From a virus, in the IMG/VR virus record IMGVR_UViG_3300022074_000054, positions 1 to 54,241 of that record: 54,241 bases of DNA, one strand, 5' to 3'. This document shows positions 41,950-48,544 of this stretch, piece by piece (positions within the stretch are counted from its first letter, which is position 1; every line of letters begins with the position of its first letter). The notes beneath the pieces are model-generated. The model did no database searches, had not been told where the DNA came from, and was given only the letters and a program-made list of their open reading frames with translations. Position numbers and translations under genes: made by a program.

Positions 41950-42120
41950 ATGGATGATCTAAACCTACGCGTGTCCGAAATCCCTTGGGTCTACGCCGTC
42001 AACCAAATCAACAAAGCCGTCACCGACTTCCAAGACCAACTGGAAAAAAGCGGTTCAGAAGAAGACCTTAAACGCAGCGCAGAAATTGAAAAGTGCTGGC
42101 AACGTATCATGCAAGGTTGA
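41950..42120 (+). CDS. 56-residue helical protein
   Basis: It starts at the ATG at 41950; a longer frame overlapping the previous gene is not favoured. The product is helical and acidic (VYAVNQINKAVTDFQDQLEK, SAEIEKCWQRIMQG). Unknown; paired with the preceding gene. Confidence 0.5.
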   Translation: MDDLNLRVSEIPWVYAVNQINKAVTDFQDQLEKSGSEEDLKRSAEIEKCWQRIMQG

Positions 42121-42175
42121 CTTTTACCTATAAAATCCCATACACTACTCCTTGTAACCCTACACGGAGAACGTT

Positions 42176-42520
42176 ATGAAAGACCTCATTACTATCGAAG
42201 AAGTGTGCCAAGTGGCACGAGTCAGCAAGCCAACCATCTACCGGAAGGTAAAGCTTGGCGAGTTTCCTGCCCCAGTCAAAGTACCAACAACCGCGACCCG
42301 CGGGCCAAAGATGGTCAACCGATGGGAAAAAGGCGCAGTCATAAACCATTGCATTCAAAACGTGCAGAAGGCAGCAACCGCCGCAGTCAATATCCCACCA
42401 GAAGACGTAGACGCCCACTGGCACACGGAACCCGAACCATGGTACGTGGAACACAAGTTTGTTCTCCAAGCCATGATTGGCGGGATGTTTGCAGCACTGG
42501 CCGTCTGGTTCTTTAAATGA
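42176..42520 (+). CDS. AlpA/excisionase-like HTH with C-terminal membrane anchor
   Basis: 114 residues. Residues 4-50 are an AlpA/MerR-type winged HTH: LITIEEVCQVARVSKPTIYR with KVKLGEFPAPVKV as the wing. Residues 92-113 (HKFVLQAMIGGMFAALAVWF) form one hydrophobic span. A DNA-binding domain tethered to the membrane would be unusual for a phage; it could localise DNA or sense membrane state. An ACGGAGAA site precedes it. No integrase is present, so a classical excisionase role is unlikely. Confidence 0.7.
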   Translation: MKDLITIEEVCQVARVSKPTIYRKVKLGEFPAPVKVPTTATRGPKMVNRWEKGAVINHCIQNVQKAATAAVNIPPEDVDAHWHTEPEPWYVEHKFVLQAMIGGMFAALAVWFFK

Positions 42521-42810
42521 CCGTAGACCTGAAAAAGAAATGGTGGGCATGGCACAAAGAAAACCCAGAGTTCTACGAGCTATTCAAAAAGTTCACCTTT
42601 CAAGCCATTCAGAAAGGACACCGTAACCTCTCCGCATGGCTCATCGTCAATCGCATCCGGTGGGAAACAATGATCGTTACCACCGGCGATGAATACAAAA
42701 TCTCCAACGACTACATCGCACTCTACGCTCGGCTGTTCATGCACGAGTTCCCAGACTACAAAGGGTTCTTCCGAACCAAACCCATGAAGCGCGTCCACAT
42801 CGACGAATAA
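42517..42810 (+). CDS. Conserved phage protein of unknown function
   Basis: 97 residues. It contains WWAWHKENPEFYELFKKFTF, NLSAWLIVNRIRWETMIVTT and the YKISNDYIALYARLFMHEFP block. From memory the last block recurs in many phages and prophages without a known role. It is helical and basic. It overlaps the HTH gene by 4 bases. Confidence 0.68.
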   Translation: MTVDLKKKWWAWHKENPEFYELFKKFTFQAIQKGHRNLSAWLIVNRIRWETMIVTTGDEYKISNDYIALYARLFMHEFPDYKGFFRTKPMKRVHIDE

Positions 42811-42827
42811 CTTTTTAAAAAATTAGC

Positions 42828-42856
42828 TTGACACGTATGCGATAATATGCTAAAGT
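42828..42856 (+). promoter_or_regulatory. Promoter with GCGATA box
   Basis: TTGACA (42828-42833), 17 bases, TAAAGT (42851-42856). The spacer holds TATGCGATA (42836-42844). The leader then holds GGTTAACC and a GGGGGA/TCCCCC hairpin. It shares AATTAGCTTG with the promoter at 45820. Confidence 0.65.
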
Positions 42857-42944
42857 GCCTATATCAATCGGTTAACCCGGTCGATAGGGGGAGGGCAATT
42901 TCCCCCACGCTCTTTGACAATTTAATCAACTACGGAGAACTACG

Positions 42945-43214
42945 ATGAAGAAATTCACGTTCGAACCTTCCTATGACGCTAAAACGTTTGACAAGGAAAA
43001 CCCCAAAGAAATCGAACATCACTTCTACGGAAGCAACGCCTTTGAATGGTACACCGATGTCGATTTTCAAAAGGTCTACAACTGGTTCGCAAAGCAAGGA
43101 CACACGTTCAACATCCACTTCGTGCCCGTCCACGCTAAAGCCGACTACCAAATCGTCAACTACGTGCCACATAACGTGGACGCTCATTGGTTAGGTCAGT
43201 ACCACCCTAAGTGA
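42945..43214 (+). CDS. Small acidic/aromatic protein
   Basis: 89 residues with ACGGAGAAC upstream. Aromatic and acidic throughout (MKKFTFEPSYDAKTFDKENP, AFEWYTDVDFQKVYNWFAKQ). The end VDAHWLGQYHPK shares VDAHW with the HTH-membrane protein. It is the only gene between its own promoter and a strong terminator, so it is an independent unit. Function unknown; a host-takeover protein is a guess. Confidence 0.65.
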   Translation: MKKFTFEPSYDAKTFDKENPKEIEHHFYGSNAFEWYTDVDFQKVYNWFAKQGHTFNIHFVPVHAKADYQIVNYVPHNVDAHWLGQYHPK

Positions 43215-43221
43215 AACACGG

Positions 43222-43249
43222 CCCCCGGTCTTCGGATCGGGGGTTTTTT
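43222..43249 (+). terminator. Intrinsic terminator with UUCG tetraloop
   Basis: CCCCCGGTC-TTCG-GATCGGGGG is a 9-bp stem with one G-U pair and a stable UUCG loop, then TTTTTT. Confidence 0.95.
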
Positions 43250-43676
43250 ATGCGAGGAAGGTGACCCGCCCCCGACGTTTGATGCAGGGGTCATAACTCC
43301 CCCACTAGGAGTGAGCAAGGGCGGGCCGGGGGCCAGTATACAAGAAACACACGGGGCAGGTCGCGGGCCACGGGTCAAAGAAAGGAACGCTTCTACATAT
43401 ATAGAAGCAAAATATAAAAATAAATTTTTTCGGTAAAATAGCCGTAACCGGTGTAACCGTGTAACCAGAGCAAGTAAAGCGTTGTTATATATAGAGATTT
43501 TTAGTTACATAAGTGAAAAACAAAAAAGTAACCGTACCTGAGTTTATGTAACCAGAAGGAGCAGGATTGCGTATAAGGGGGCTAAATGATTTTTTTATTT
43601 TTTTTTAATTTCTTGCCTATATATACCAAAGGGGTTTAAGTTATGGCAAACTATCGCCAAATAACTGGAGAATTAA
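43250..43676. other. Non-coding AT-rich region with GTAACC repeats upstream of TerS
   Basis: No convincing gene. A GC-rich start (43262-43380) contains GGGCGGGCCGGGGGCC-like words. Then come a perfect hairpin GCTTCTA-CATATA-TAGAAGC (43389-43408) and five direct GTAACC words at 43444, 43453, 43461, 43528 and 43548. A run of T/A (about 43590-43625) ends it. The layout resembles an origin or a small-terminase binding site. A 13-codon frame at 43643 is not supported. Confidence 0.5.
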
Positions 43677-44300
43677 ATGCCTAGTAAATCTGTTGCTCCG
43701 CCCCAGAAGAAAAGGGTGGGAAGACCGAAAGCAACTAAAGCGCAGCCGCTCACTCGAAGACAAGAACTGTTCGTGAAAGAACTGGTATCGAAGGACGGGC
43801 AGATCACTATGCGGGAGGCAGCCGTCAATGCTGGATACCCTGTTGGATCGGCGCACACTAGGGCGTATGAATTAACCAACCCAAACATAAGCCCGCATGT
43901 TGTAGCGGCAATACAAGCTTACCGTGCAGAACTGGATGAAAAGTTTGGGGTCAACTACCAACGCCATTTACGAGACCTACAAACCATTCGTGATATGGCA
44001 TTGAACAACGGTGCGTACAGCGCAGCCGTTCAAGCAGAGTACCGACGAGGGCAAGCGCAAGGTGACATCTATGTAAGTAAGAGTGAAATCCGGACAGGCA
44101 GCATCGACAGCATGAGCAAAGATGAAGTCTTGCGGGCACTCAAGGAGATTAAACAAAGCTATGCCCCGATCACTATCGACGTTACTCCCGAAGGAGAGAG
44201 CAATTCCCAAAACCGCGACAAAGCGCGAGGCCGACTTTTGGAGGCAGATGAAGACGGGGATGGAGAAGACTGGGAGGAACTTGAAGGCAACACGGCTTGA
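43677..44300 (+). CDS. Terminase small subunit (TerS)
   Basis: 207 residues. A basic N-terminal arm (PPQKKRVGRPKATKAQPLTR) is followed by the small-terminase HTH: LTRRQELFVKELVSKDGQ, MREAAVNAGYPVGSAHTRAY. Residues 95-160 are helical and the C-terminus is very acidic. This matches the terminase_2 style DNA-recognition subunit that finds the packaging site and recruits TerL. TerL lies about 4.2 kb downstream with accessory genes between, an unusual separation. The GTAACC array directly upstream may be its target. Confidence 0.82.
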   Translation: MPSKSVAPPQKKRVGRPKATKAQPLTRRQELFVKELVSKDGQITMREAAVNAGYPVGSAHTRAYELTNPNISPHVVAAIQAYRAELDEKFGVNYQRHLRDLQTIRDMALNNGAYSAAVQAEYRRGQAQGDIYVSKSEIRTGSIDSMSKDEVLRALKEIKQSYAPITIDVTPEGESNSQNRDKARGRLLEADEDGDGEDWEELEGNTA

Positions 44301-44640
44301 AACGTGGGCGATGCCCGGTGTGCCGGATGTCGTATTGTGTGATGAGCGTGGTTACTTTCATTTTGTAGAACTCAAGGCAACCGCAGGGAACGCGGTAGAC
44401 CTGAGACCCCATCAAGTGGCGTGGCTTTCCAACCATGGGCACGGCAGCGTTTGGGTGCTGGTTAAAAAACTCAAAACAAAAAACCAACCTGAACAGCTAT
44501 ATTTGTATCGCGGAGCGGACGCGGTGGATTTGAAGATGGAAGGGTTGAAGGTTAATCCGCATTACCACATCACCAGCAAGATAGATTGGAACGAAGTTTT
44601 TTCCTTGATCTGTCCCACAACATCGCATACAATCCCATAG
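44248..44640 (+). CDS. VRR-NUC-like PD-(D/E)XK nuclease
   Basis: 130 residues from the ATG at 44248, with GGAGG close ahead. PGVPDVVL (Asp27) and FVELKAT (Glu41, Lys43) form the nuclease triad. HQVAWLSNHGHGSVWVLVKK is typical of the VRR-NUC family. It may process branched DNA before packaging. It overlaps the TerS end by 53 bases, and its 3' end contains the promoter for the next gene. Confidence 0.78.
   Translation: MKTGMEKTGRNLKATRLETWAMPGVPDVVLCDERGYFHFVELKATAGNAVDLRPHQVAWLSNHGHGSVWVLVKKLKTKNQPEQLYLYRGADAVDLKMEGLKVNPHYHITSKIDWNEVFSLICPTTSHTIP
44605..44633 (+). promoter_or_regulatory. Promoter inside the nuclease 3' end
   Basis: TTGATC (44605-44610), 17 bases, TACAAT (44628-44633). ATCGCATA (44622-44629), the reverse form of the GCGAT box, covers the -10. 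Confidence 0.6.
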
Positions 44641-44665
44641 TCAATAGAAAACTACGGAGGTTAAA

Positions 44666-44908
44666 GTGACAGTAATTGAAAAAGATCGGTTCGATGCGAG
44701 CCTGTATGACCAACGCCATGGCGGTCCGTTTGATCGCGGGGGTGCTGACTATTATTACGGGCGGAAATTTGAGCCGCACTACTACACTGGCGCGACGTAC
44801 AGCAGCGACAAAGTAGAAATGAAAGAGATGAGCGCGGAAGAAATCGCCGCGTACACTCGCGGGTATAACGCTGCCGAAGAAGATGGCACACAAAAAGACT
44901 GGGGGTAA
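44666..44908 (+). CDS. Small conserved Tyr-rich protein
   Basis: 80 residues from a GTG with ACGGAGG five bases ahead. The sequence YDQRHGGPFDRGGADYYYGR, then KFEPHYYTGATY and EEIAAYTRGYNAAEEDGTQK, is, from memory, shared by plasmid and phage proteins found near DUF932 genes. The role is unknown. Confidence 0.68.
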   Translation: MTVIEKDRFDASLYDQRHGGPFDRGGADYYYGRKFEPHYYTGATYSSDKVEMKEMSAEEIAAYTRGYNAAEEDGTQKDWG

Positions 44909-44912
44909 AGCA

Positions 44913-45002
44913 GTGGGTTTTATTGAATGGATTTATAAACTTTTATTTGGGGAAGATGCTGCCGACGATCTAAGGCCAAAGCCAAATCGGAAGCGCCGAT
45001 AA
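44913..45002 (+). CDS. 29-residue membrane-like micropeptide
   Basis: It starts at GTG four bases after the previous stop. Product: GFIEWIYKLLFGEDAADDLR then a basic end (PKPNRKRR). An amphipathic hydrophobic start with acidic middle and basic tail could associate with membrane. A terminator follows within 15 bases. Support is context only. Confidence 0.4.
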   Translation: MGFIEWIYKLLFGEDAADDLRPKPNRKRR

Positions 45003-45016
45003 AAAAGAAAAAAATT

Positions 45017-45041
45017 AGCCCGGTTGACGCTGGGCTTTTTT
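45017..45041 (+). terminator. Intrinsic terminator
   Basis: AGCCC (45017-45021) pairs with GGGCT (45032-45036), then TTTTT. The loop holds TTGACG, the -35 box of the next promoter, so promoter and terminator overlap. Confidence 0.75.
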
Positions 45042-45053
45042 ATGTCGTATAGT
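45024..45053 (+). promoter_or_regulatory. Promoter overlapping a terminator
   Basis: TTGACG (45024-45029), 18 bases, TATAGT (45048-45053), followed by TATGCGATA at 45053-45061. Confidence 0.55.
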
Positions 45054-45088
45054 ATGCGATATATCTTATACAACTACGGGGGCAAACC

Positions 45089-45802
45089 ATGTTGAAAACT
45101 GTTGAATTGAGTAGAGCCGAAAAAACTAAGGGTATCGCAGTAACCTACCGCGCTGGCGACGGGGAAAAATATGCGACATGTCCGGCAGCTTGCAAAATGA
45201 ATTGCAGCGGGAAGGGATCGCGCAAGATTGATCCGGATTATCTGGACGCACTTCTGGACGCTGTTCCGCGTAAAGGTGTTTCTTTTACCTACTCGCATTT
45301 TGATCCGCGCCAATATGGCTGGGACCGAAAGCTGGCGGAAGGTAAAACCGTTATAAATTTCTCGACCGAAAACAAAGCCGCCGCAGCCGCGTCCATTATT
45401 AATGGCGTCCCGTCGGTTACTGTTGTTTCGGATGAAAGCTGGCAGGGTAAGAAAACCCAGCCCGCCGGGTGGGACGTGAAGGTAGTAAGATGCCCCGCCG
45501 AATACCGCGCCGGGTTTAGCTGCCGCGATTGTGGAAACGGTTTGCCATTGTGCGCACGTCTTGATCGCAATTATGTGATCGGATTTACTGCGCACGGTGC
45601 GAGTAAGAAAAAAGCCGCCGATCCAGAAACCCGCGGCGGATGTTATGCCGACGGCGGAAACGTTGCATTGCATTGGCGCGATACATCAAACCAAGCCCAG
45701 CCGGATGAAACCGACGGCGAAAAGCTTTTGCGGTTTGCGAAGTCTTTACCGCCGCGCAGTATTATCCGGCACCATGTCGCGGGCGATATCGGGCTTGAAT
45801 AA
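45089..45802 (+). CDS. Cys-rich plasmid/phage protein (DUF7227-like)
   Basis: 237 residues. Cys clusters are at CPAACKMNC (near residue 31), CPAE..FSCRDCGNGLPLC (near 135-151) and GGCYADGG. Between them are FTYSHFDPRQYGWDRKLAEG and GKTVINFSTENKAAAAASII. It resembles a family I recall as DUF7227, found next to DUF932 genes on plasmids and phages. The Cys pattern suggests zinc or an Fe-S centre. The function is unknown. GGGGGCA lies just ahead of the start. Confidence 0.65.
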   Translation: MLKTVELSRAEKTKGIAVTYRAGDGEKYATCPAACKMNCSGKGSRKIDPDYLDALLDAVPRKGVSFTYSHFDPRQYGWDRKLAEGKTVINFSTENKAAAAASIINGVPSVTVVSDESWQGKKTQPAGWDVKVVRCPAEYRAGFSCRDCGNGLPLCARLDRNYVIGFTAHGASKKKAADPETRGGCYADGGNVALHWRDTSNQAQPDETDGEKLLRFAKSLPPRSIIRHHVAGDIGLE

Positions 45803-45819
45803 CTTTTCAAAATATTAGC

Positions 45820-45848
45820 TTGCGCTATATATAACTTTATGCGATATT
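45820..45848 (+). promoter_or_regulatory. Promoter of the DUF932 gene
   Basis: TTGCGC (45820-45825), 17 bases, GATATT (45843-45848). TATGCGATA at 45838-45846 overlaps the -10. Confidence 0.55.
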
Positions 45849-45850
45849 AT

Positions 45851-45887
45851 GGGGGACGGGAGCAATTCCGCCCCCGTTTTTGTTTTT
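45851..45887 (+). terminator. Leader hairpin with U-run (attenuator-like)
   Basis: GGGGG...CGG (45851-45859) pairs with CCG...CCCCC (45868-45875) around GAGCAATT, then GTTTTTGTTTTT. It lies between promoter and the ACGGAGAA ribosome site of DUF932. Confidence 0.6.
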
Positions 45888-45902
45888 ACGGAGAACAATA
45901 TT

Positions 45903-47093
45903 ATGACTTATCAAACTAACGCCTTCGCGCATGGCATCGGAAACAGCGCAGTAAGTAGCCAATGGTTTAGCCGTCCAGACGATCAAAAGTTTTTATCGTT
46001 GGATAACATGCTGGCCTTTAAAAAGAGCGACGCCCAGCGGATGACAAGCCGCACGGTTGACACTCACAAAATCCAGATTGTTGGCGAGTTCGACGAAGCA
46101 AACCCAAGCCGCGGCGATTTGAGAATTGAATATGCCGACGATAATAACCGGGACCACGTGAACACCCCAACCAATTGGAGTTTTGGCCAATTGTCCCAAC
46201 TATCGGGAGCGCCTGCCGGATACCTTAAAGACTTGCCCGCACCATTGGCGGCGGACTGTATCCAATGGGGTTTGCGTTATAACCGTGGCCGCGAACTGGT
46301 GAAGGTATACGGAAGCCAATCCGACGGCGGCGACCTACGTGCGGCGACGGGTCCAGACTATGGCCGGATTTTTGACTGGGAAATATTAGAGCCGGTTAAG
46401 AACCTAGTGGACGCCAGCGGCGGACGCTGGAAAGTGCCGGGCATGATGACGGGAAGCCGCGACGGTTTAGCCGTTTACGATCCCGACGTGCCAGTAACAA
46501 TGGAAACGACCACGCTATTCGCCAGCGACCGCGACGTTTTCGTTTTCTTAGTTGACGACCGCAACCCTATCGAAGTCGGTAAGCTGCCGAACGGCGAACC
46601 CGATTTAATGTTCCGCGGGTTTTACGCTTGGAACAGTGAAACCGGTAGCAAGACGGCGGGCATTGCCGCGATGTATCTGCGCGGGGTTTGCATGAATCGC
46701 AACCTATGGGGCGTGGAAAACTTCCAAGAAATTAAGATTAGGCACACCAAATTCGCGCCGGATCGTTTCGCGATGGAAGCCCGTCCAGCATTGGAAAGCT
46801 TTGCGCATGGATCAACCGCGACATTTGTCGAAGGTGTTCAAGCTGCCAAAGCTGCCAAGATTGCGCACGATGATGAAAGCCGCTTAGAGTTTTTAAGCAA
46901 GCGGGCCGGATTATCTGGACGCATGGCAAAAGCTGCAAACGCCCGACACTTGAAAGAAGAAGGCCGCCCAGTCGAAACGGTATGGGATGCCGCGCAAGCT
47001 ATCACCGCAATAGCGCGAGACATTCCCCACCAAGACGCCCGCATTGAAGTCGAGCGAAAAGCCGGTGCGCTGCTGGATAAGGTGGCCGCGTAA
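45903..47093 (+). CDS. DUF932 family protein
   Basis: 396 residues from the ATG at 45903. Features typical of DUF932: NWSFGQLSQLSGAPAGYLKD, LRYNRGRELVKVYG, RAATGPDYGRIFDWEILEPV, VFLVDDRNPIEVG, GFYAWNSETGSKTAGIAAMY and VCMNRNLWG. DUF932 proteins are common on plasmids and phages with no settled function; anti-defence roles have been proposed for neighbours but not shown here. It has its own promoter and leader hairpin, and the following 59-residue gene is coupled by a 1-base overlap. Confidence 0.85.
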   Translation: MTYQTNAFAHGIGNSAVSSQWFSRPDDQKFLSLDNMLAFKKSDAQRMTSRTVDTHKIQIVGEFDEANPSRGDLRIEYADDNNRDHVNTPTNWSFGQLSQLSGAPAGYLKDLPAPLAADCIQWGLRYNRGRELVKVYGSQSDGGDLRAATGPDYGRIFDWEILEPVKNLVDASGGRWKVPGMMTGSRDGLAVYDPDVPVTMETTTLFASDRDVFVFLVDDRNPIEVGKLPNGEPDLMFRGFYAWNSETGSKTAGIAAMYLRGVCMNRNLWGVENFQEIKIRHTKFAPDRFAMEARPALESFAHGSTATFVEGVQAAKAAKIAHDDESRLEFLSKRAGLSGRMAKAANARHLKEEGRPVETVWDAAQAITAIARDIPHQDARIEVERKAGALLDKVAA

Positions 47094-47272
47094 TGGTGTT
47101 TTTAAATAAAAACCAGCGGGCCGCATTGGTCCGAGTTTGGAAACGCGGCGGCCACGGGGGAATGACATATCGGCAATTTCGCGCCACTGTCCAACCCGGA
47201 CCCGGCTGCGTGTTGGTGCGTTGGTCCGGCATGTGGTTAGGTATTGAACCCGACGGATACACGCACTCATAA
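47093..47272 (+). CDS. 59-residue basic protein
   Basis: It starts at the ATG sharing a base with the DUF932 stop. Product: VFLNKNQRAALVRVWKRGGH, GGMTYRQFRATVQPGPGCVL, WSGMWLGIEPDGYTHS. Basic and aromatic, compact, no membrane span. Coupled to DUF932 and ended by a terminator. Confidence 0.65.
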   Translation: MVFLNKNQRAALVRVWKRGGHGGMTYRQFRATVQPGPGCVLVRWSGMWLGIEPDGYTHS

Positions 47273-47294
47273 CCGGCCCCGACTGCCAACCCAA

Positions 47295-47319
47295 AGCCCG
47301 CCATTGTGCGGGCTTTTTT
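47295..47319 (+). terminator. Intrinsic terminator
   Basis: AGCCCGC-CATTGT-GCGGGCT followed by TTTTT. It is nearly the same sequence as the terminator at 48005, suggesting duplication of a unit. Confidence 0.93.
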
Positions 47320-47328
47320 ATTGGGGAT

Positions 47329-47357
47329 TTACTTTTTCAAAAGTTATCGCATATAAT
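47329..47357 (+). promoter_or_regulatory. Promoter with reverse GCGATA box
   Basis: Perfect -10 TATAAT (47352-47357) with a weak -35 TTACTT 17 bases up. TATCGCATA (47345-47353) overlaps the -10. A GCGG/CCGC leader hairpin follows. Confidence 0.6.
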
Positions 47358-47404
47358 CACATACGCGGGGGCAATAAAGCCGCCGCAACTACGGAGTAAA
47401 TAAA

Positions 47405-47821
47405 ATGGAAAATGTACACACTTTAAATATACGCCCGTCCGATATCTTATTGGATCGGGTTTTTAATCCAGCGCAAGATGCGGACATTGGCGGGGCAACG
47501 CCAAAGCAATTGGCGGAAGCTTGCGGGATCATTCCCGACTTCTTTTGCCAAGCTTGTATCGAAGCGGGTGACGCCCTAACGTTGGACGCCATCGCGGCTG
47601 GTATGGATAACGCCTACCAGTTCGGCGGTTTCTGTTATCCCTTCGGCGGTACTATTGACGATCACAACGGGACGTACCAAAGCGAACATGACGACGATCC
47701 AGCATTGCCACCGCTGGCGCGTTTCATCTTCGAAGGTTTCGAGTGTTTCGTTTATGAATACGGCATCGCCGCAATTCGTGACCGTGCAACCCGTGAAACT
47801 AAGATCGCGAGGTTTGATTGA
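47405..47821 (+). CDS. Small acidic protein, unknown
   Basis: 138 residues with ACGGAG upstream. IRPSDILLDRVFNPAQDADI, then TPKQLAEACGIIPDFFCQAC and a C-terminal beta-like part (ARFIFEGFECFVYEYGIAAI). Several Cys but no zinc pattern. It is the first of two coupled genes behind their own promoter. No family recognised. Confidence 0.65.
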   Translation: MENVHTLNIRPSDILLDRVFNPAQDADIGGATPKQLAEACGIIPDFFCQACIEAGDALTLDAIAAGMDNAYQFGGFCYPFGGTIDDHNGTYQSEHDDDPALPPLARFIFEGFECFVYEYGIAAIRDRATRETKIARFD

Positions 47822-47982
47822 TGGAAGCCGAAAAGAAAACCGAAACCACGCCCGCCCAGTCGCTGCTTTTCCAATTGCAGTTTATGGGCATGATGATGAT
47901 GAGCGGACGCCAAGACGAAGCCGACGCGGCTTATGTTAAGGCGCAGAAACTCGCCCAGCAATTGGTGGACGCTGGCCACTAA
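47821..47982 (+). CDS. 53-residue helical protein
   Basis: Start overlaps the preceding stop by one base. The product has an amphipathic helix with a Met-rich core (LLFQLQFMGMMMMSGRQDEA) and a second helix (AYVKAQKLAQQLVDAGH). Unknown function; the unit ends at a terminator. Confidence 0.6.
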   Translation: MEAEKKTETTPAQSLLFQLQFMGMMMMSGRQDEADAAYVKAQKLAQQLVDAGH

Positions 47983-48004
47983 CGCCACCCCAGCGCCAAC
48001 ACTA

Positions 48005-48028
48005 AGCCCGCCCCGTGCGGGCTTTTTT
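48005..48028 (+). terminator. Intrinsic terminator
   Basis: AGCCCGC-CCCGT-GCGGGCT then TTTTTT. Confidence 0.93.
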
Positions 48029-48430
48029 ATTGCCTAGTGTTTCGCAGTTAAACAAGGCGGGCCCCGCCCCGCGCACCCTTCCCCAAACCTACGGGCCGCG
48101 ATCCCGTGGCCGTGGGCCGTGCCCCGTTGGCCGTTGGCGGCGGGCTCCGGTCCCCGATCCCTGACCCCAGCCGGTGAAAATTAAACCGCGGACGGCGCAC
48201 CGTGGCCGGTGCCAGTTATCCGGTGCCGGTTGCCTTCCATCCGCTGGCCGCTGGCCGTGATCCATCCGCCGGGATAATCGCGCAGGGTCCCCCGGCTATC
48301 GGGTCAAATGCCATGGAGCGAGAGCCAAAAACCGCGATCCGGGGCGCATGGCCCCGCGTTTACGGAGCGGAGGCTTGGGCCATGTTTCTCGCAAATATTT
48401 ATGCGTTATTTTGAATCAGAATTAACTGTC
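48029..48430. other. GC-rich non-coding region with short word repeats
   Basis: No gene with a ribosome site or plausible composition is seen. The stretch is rich in GGCC, CCGTGGCC, GGTGCC and GATCC words, for example GTGGCCGTGGGCCGTGCC and CCGCTGGCCGCTGGCCGTG. It is visibly GC-richer than its neighbours. Possible packaging or origin structure. Confidence 0.5.
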
Positions 48431-48459
48431 TTATATTTGTGCTTAAAATCGCATATAAT
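48431..48459 (+). promoter_or_regulatory. Promoter of terL
   Basis: Perfect TATAAT (48454-48459) with TTATAT (48431-48436) 17 bases up. The -10 lies inside CGCAT-ATA-ATGCG (48450-48462). Predicted start is about 48466, immediately at the first parS-like site. Confidence 0.6.
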
Positions 48460-48467
48460 GCGTGGTA

Positions 48468-48483
48468 TGTTCCACGTGGAACA
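48468..48483. promoter_or_regulatory. parS-like site 1 (TGTTCCACGTGGAACA)
   Basis: A perfect 16-bp palindrome, extended to 18 bp by flanking A/T (48467-48484). It contains GTTCCACGTGGAAC, the core I recall for pseudomonad parS. It differs at one position from the general consensus TGTTNCACGTGAAACA. Confidence 0.8.
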
Positions 48484-48491
48484 TCGCAAAT

Positions 48492-48507
48492 TGTTTCACG
48501 TGAAACA
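48492..48507. promoter_or_regulatory. parS-like site 2 (TGTTTCACGTGAAACA)
   Basis: A perfect 16-bp palindrome with an exact match to the chromosomal parS consensus TGTTNCACGTGAAACA. Its centre is 24 bp from that of site 1. It lies between the terL promoter and terL. Confidence 0.85.
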
Positions 48508-48544
48508 TTGAAAACTGCGTATGAAAAATTAGCTAGGGACCCCT

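Noticed and set aside
42176-42520. True excisionase with an integrated lifestyle
   Set aside because: No integrase, attachment site or repressor pair was found.
43643-43684. 13-codon frame overlapping the TerS start
   Set aside because: Too short and weak ribosome site; likely chance.
48202-48511. Two overlapping frames in the gene-free region before terL
   Set aside because: Composition is GC-rich and repetitive, there is no ribosome site, and one runs across the parS-like sites and promoter.
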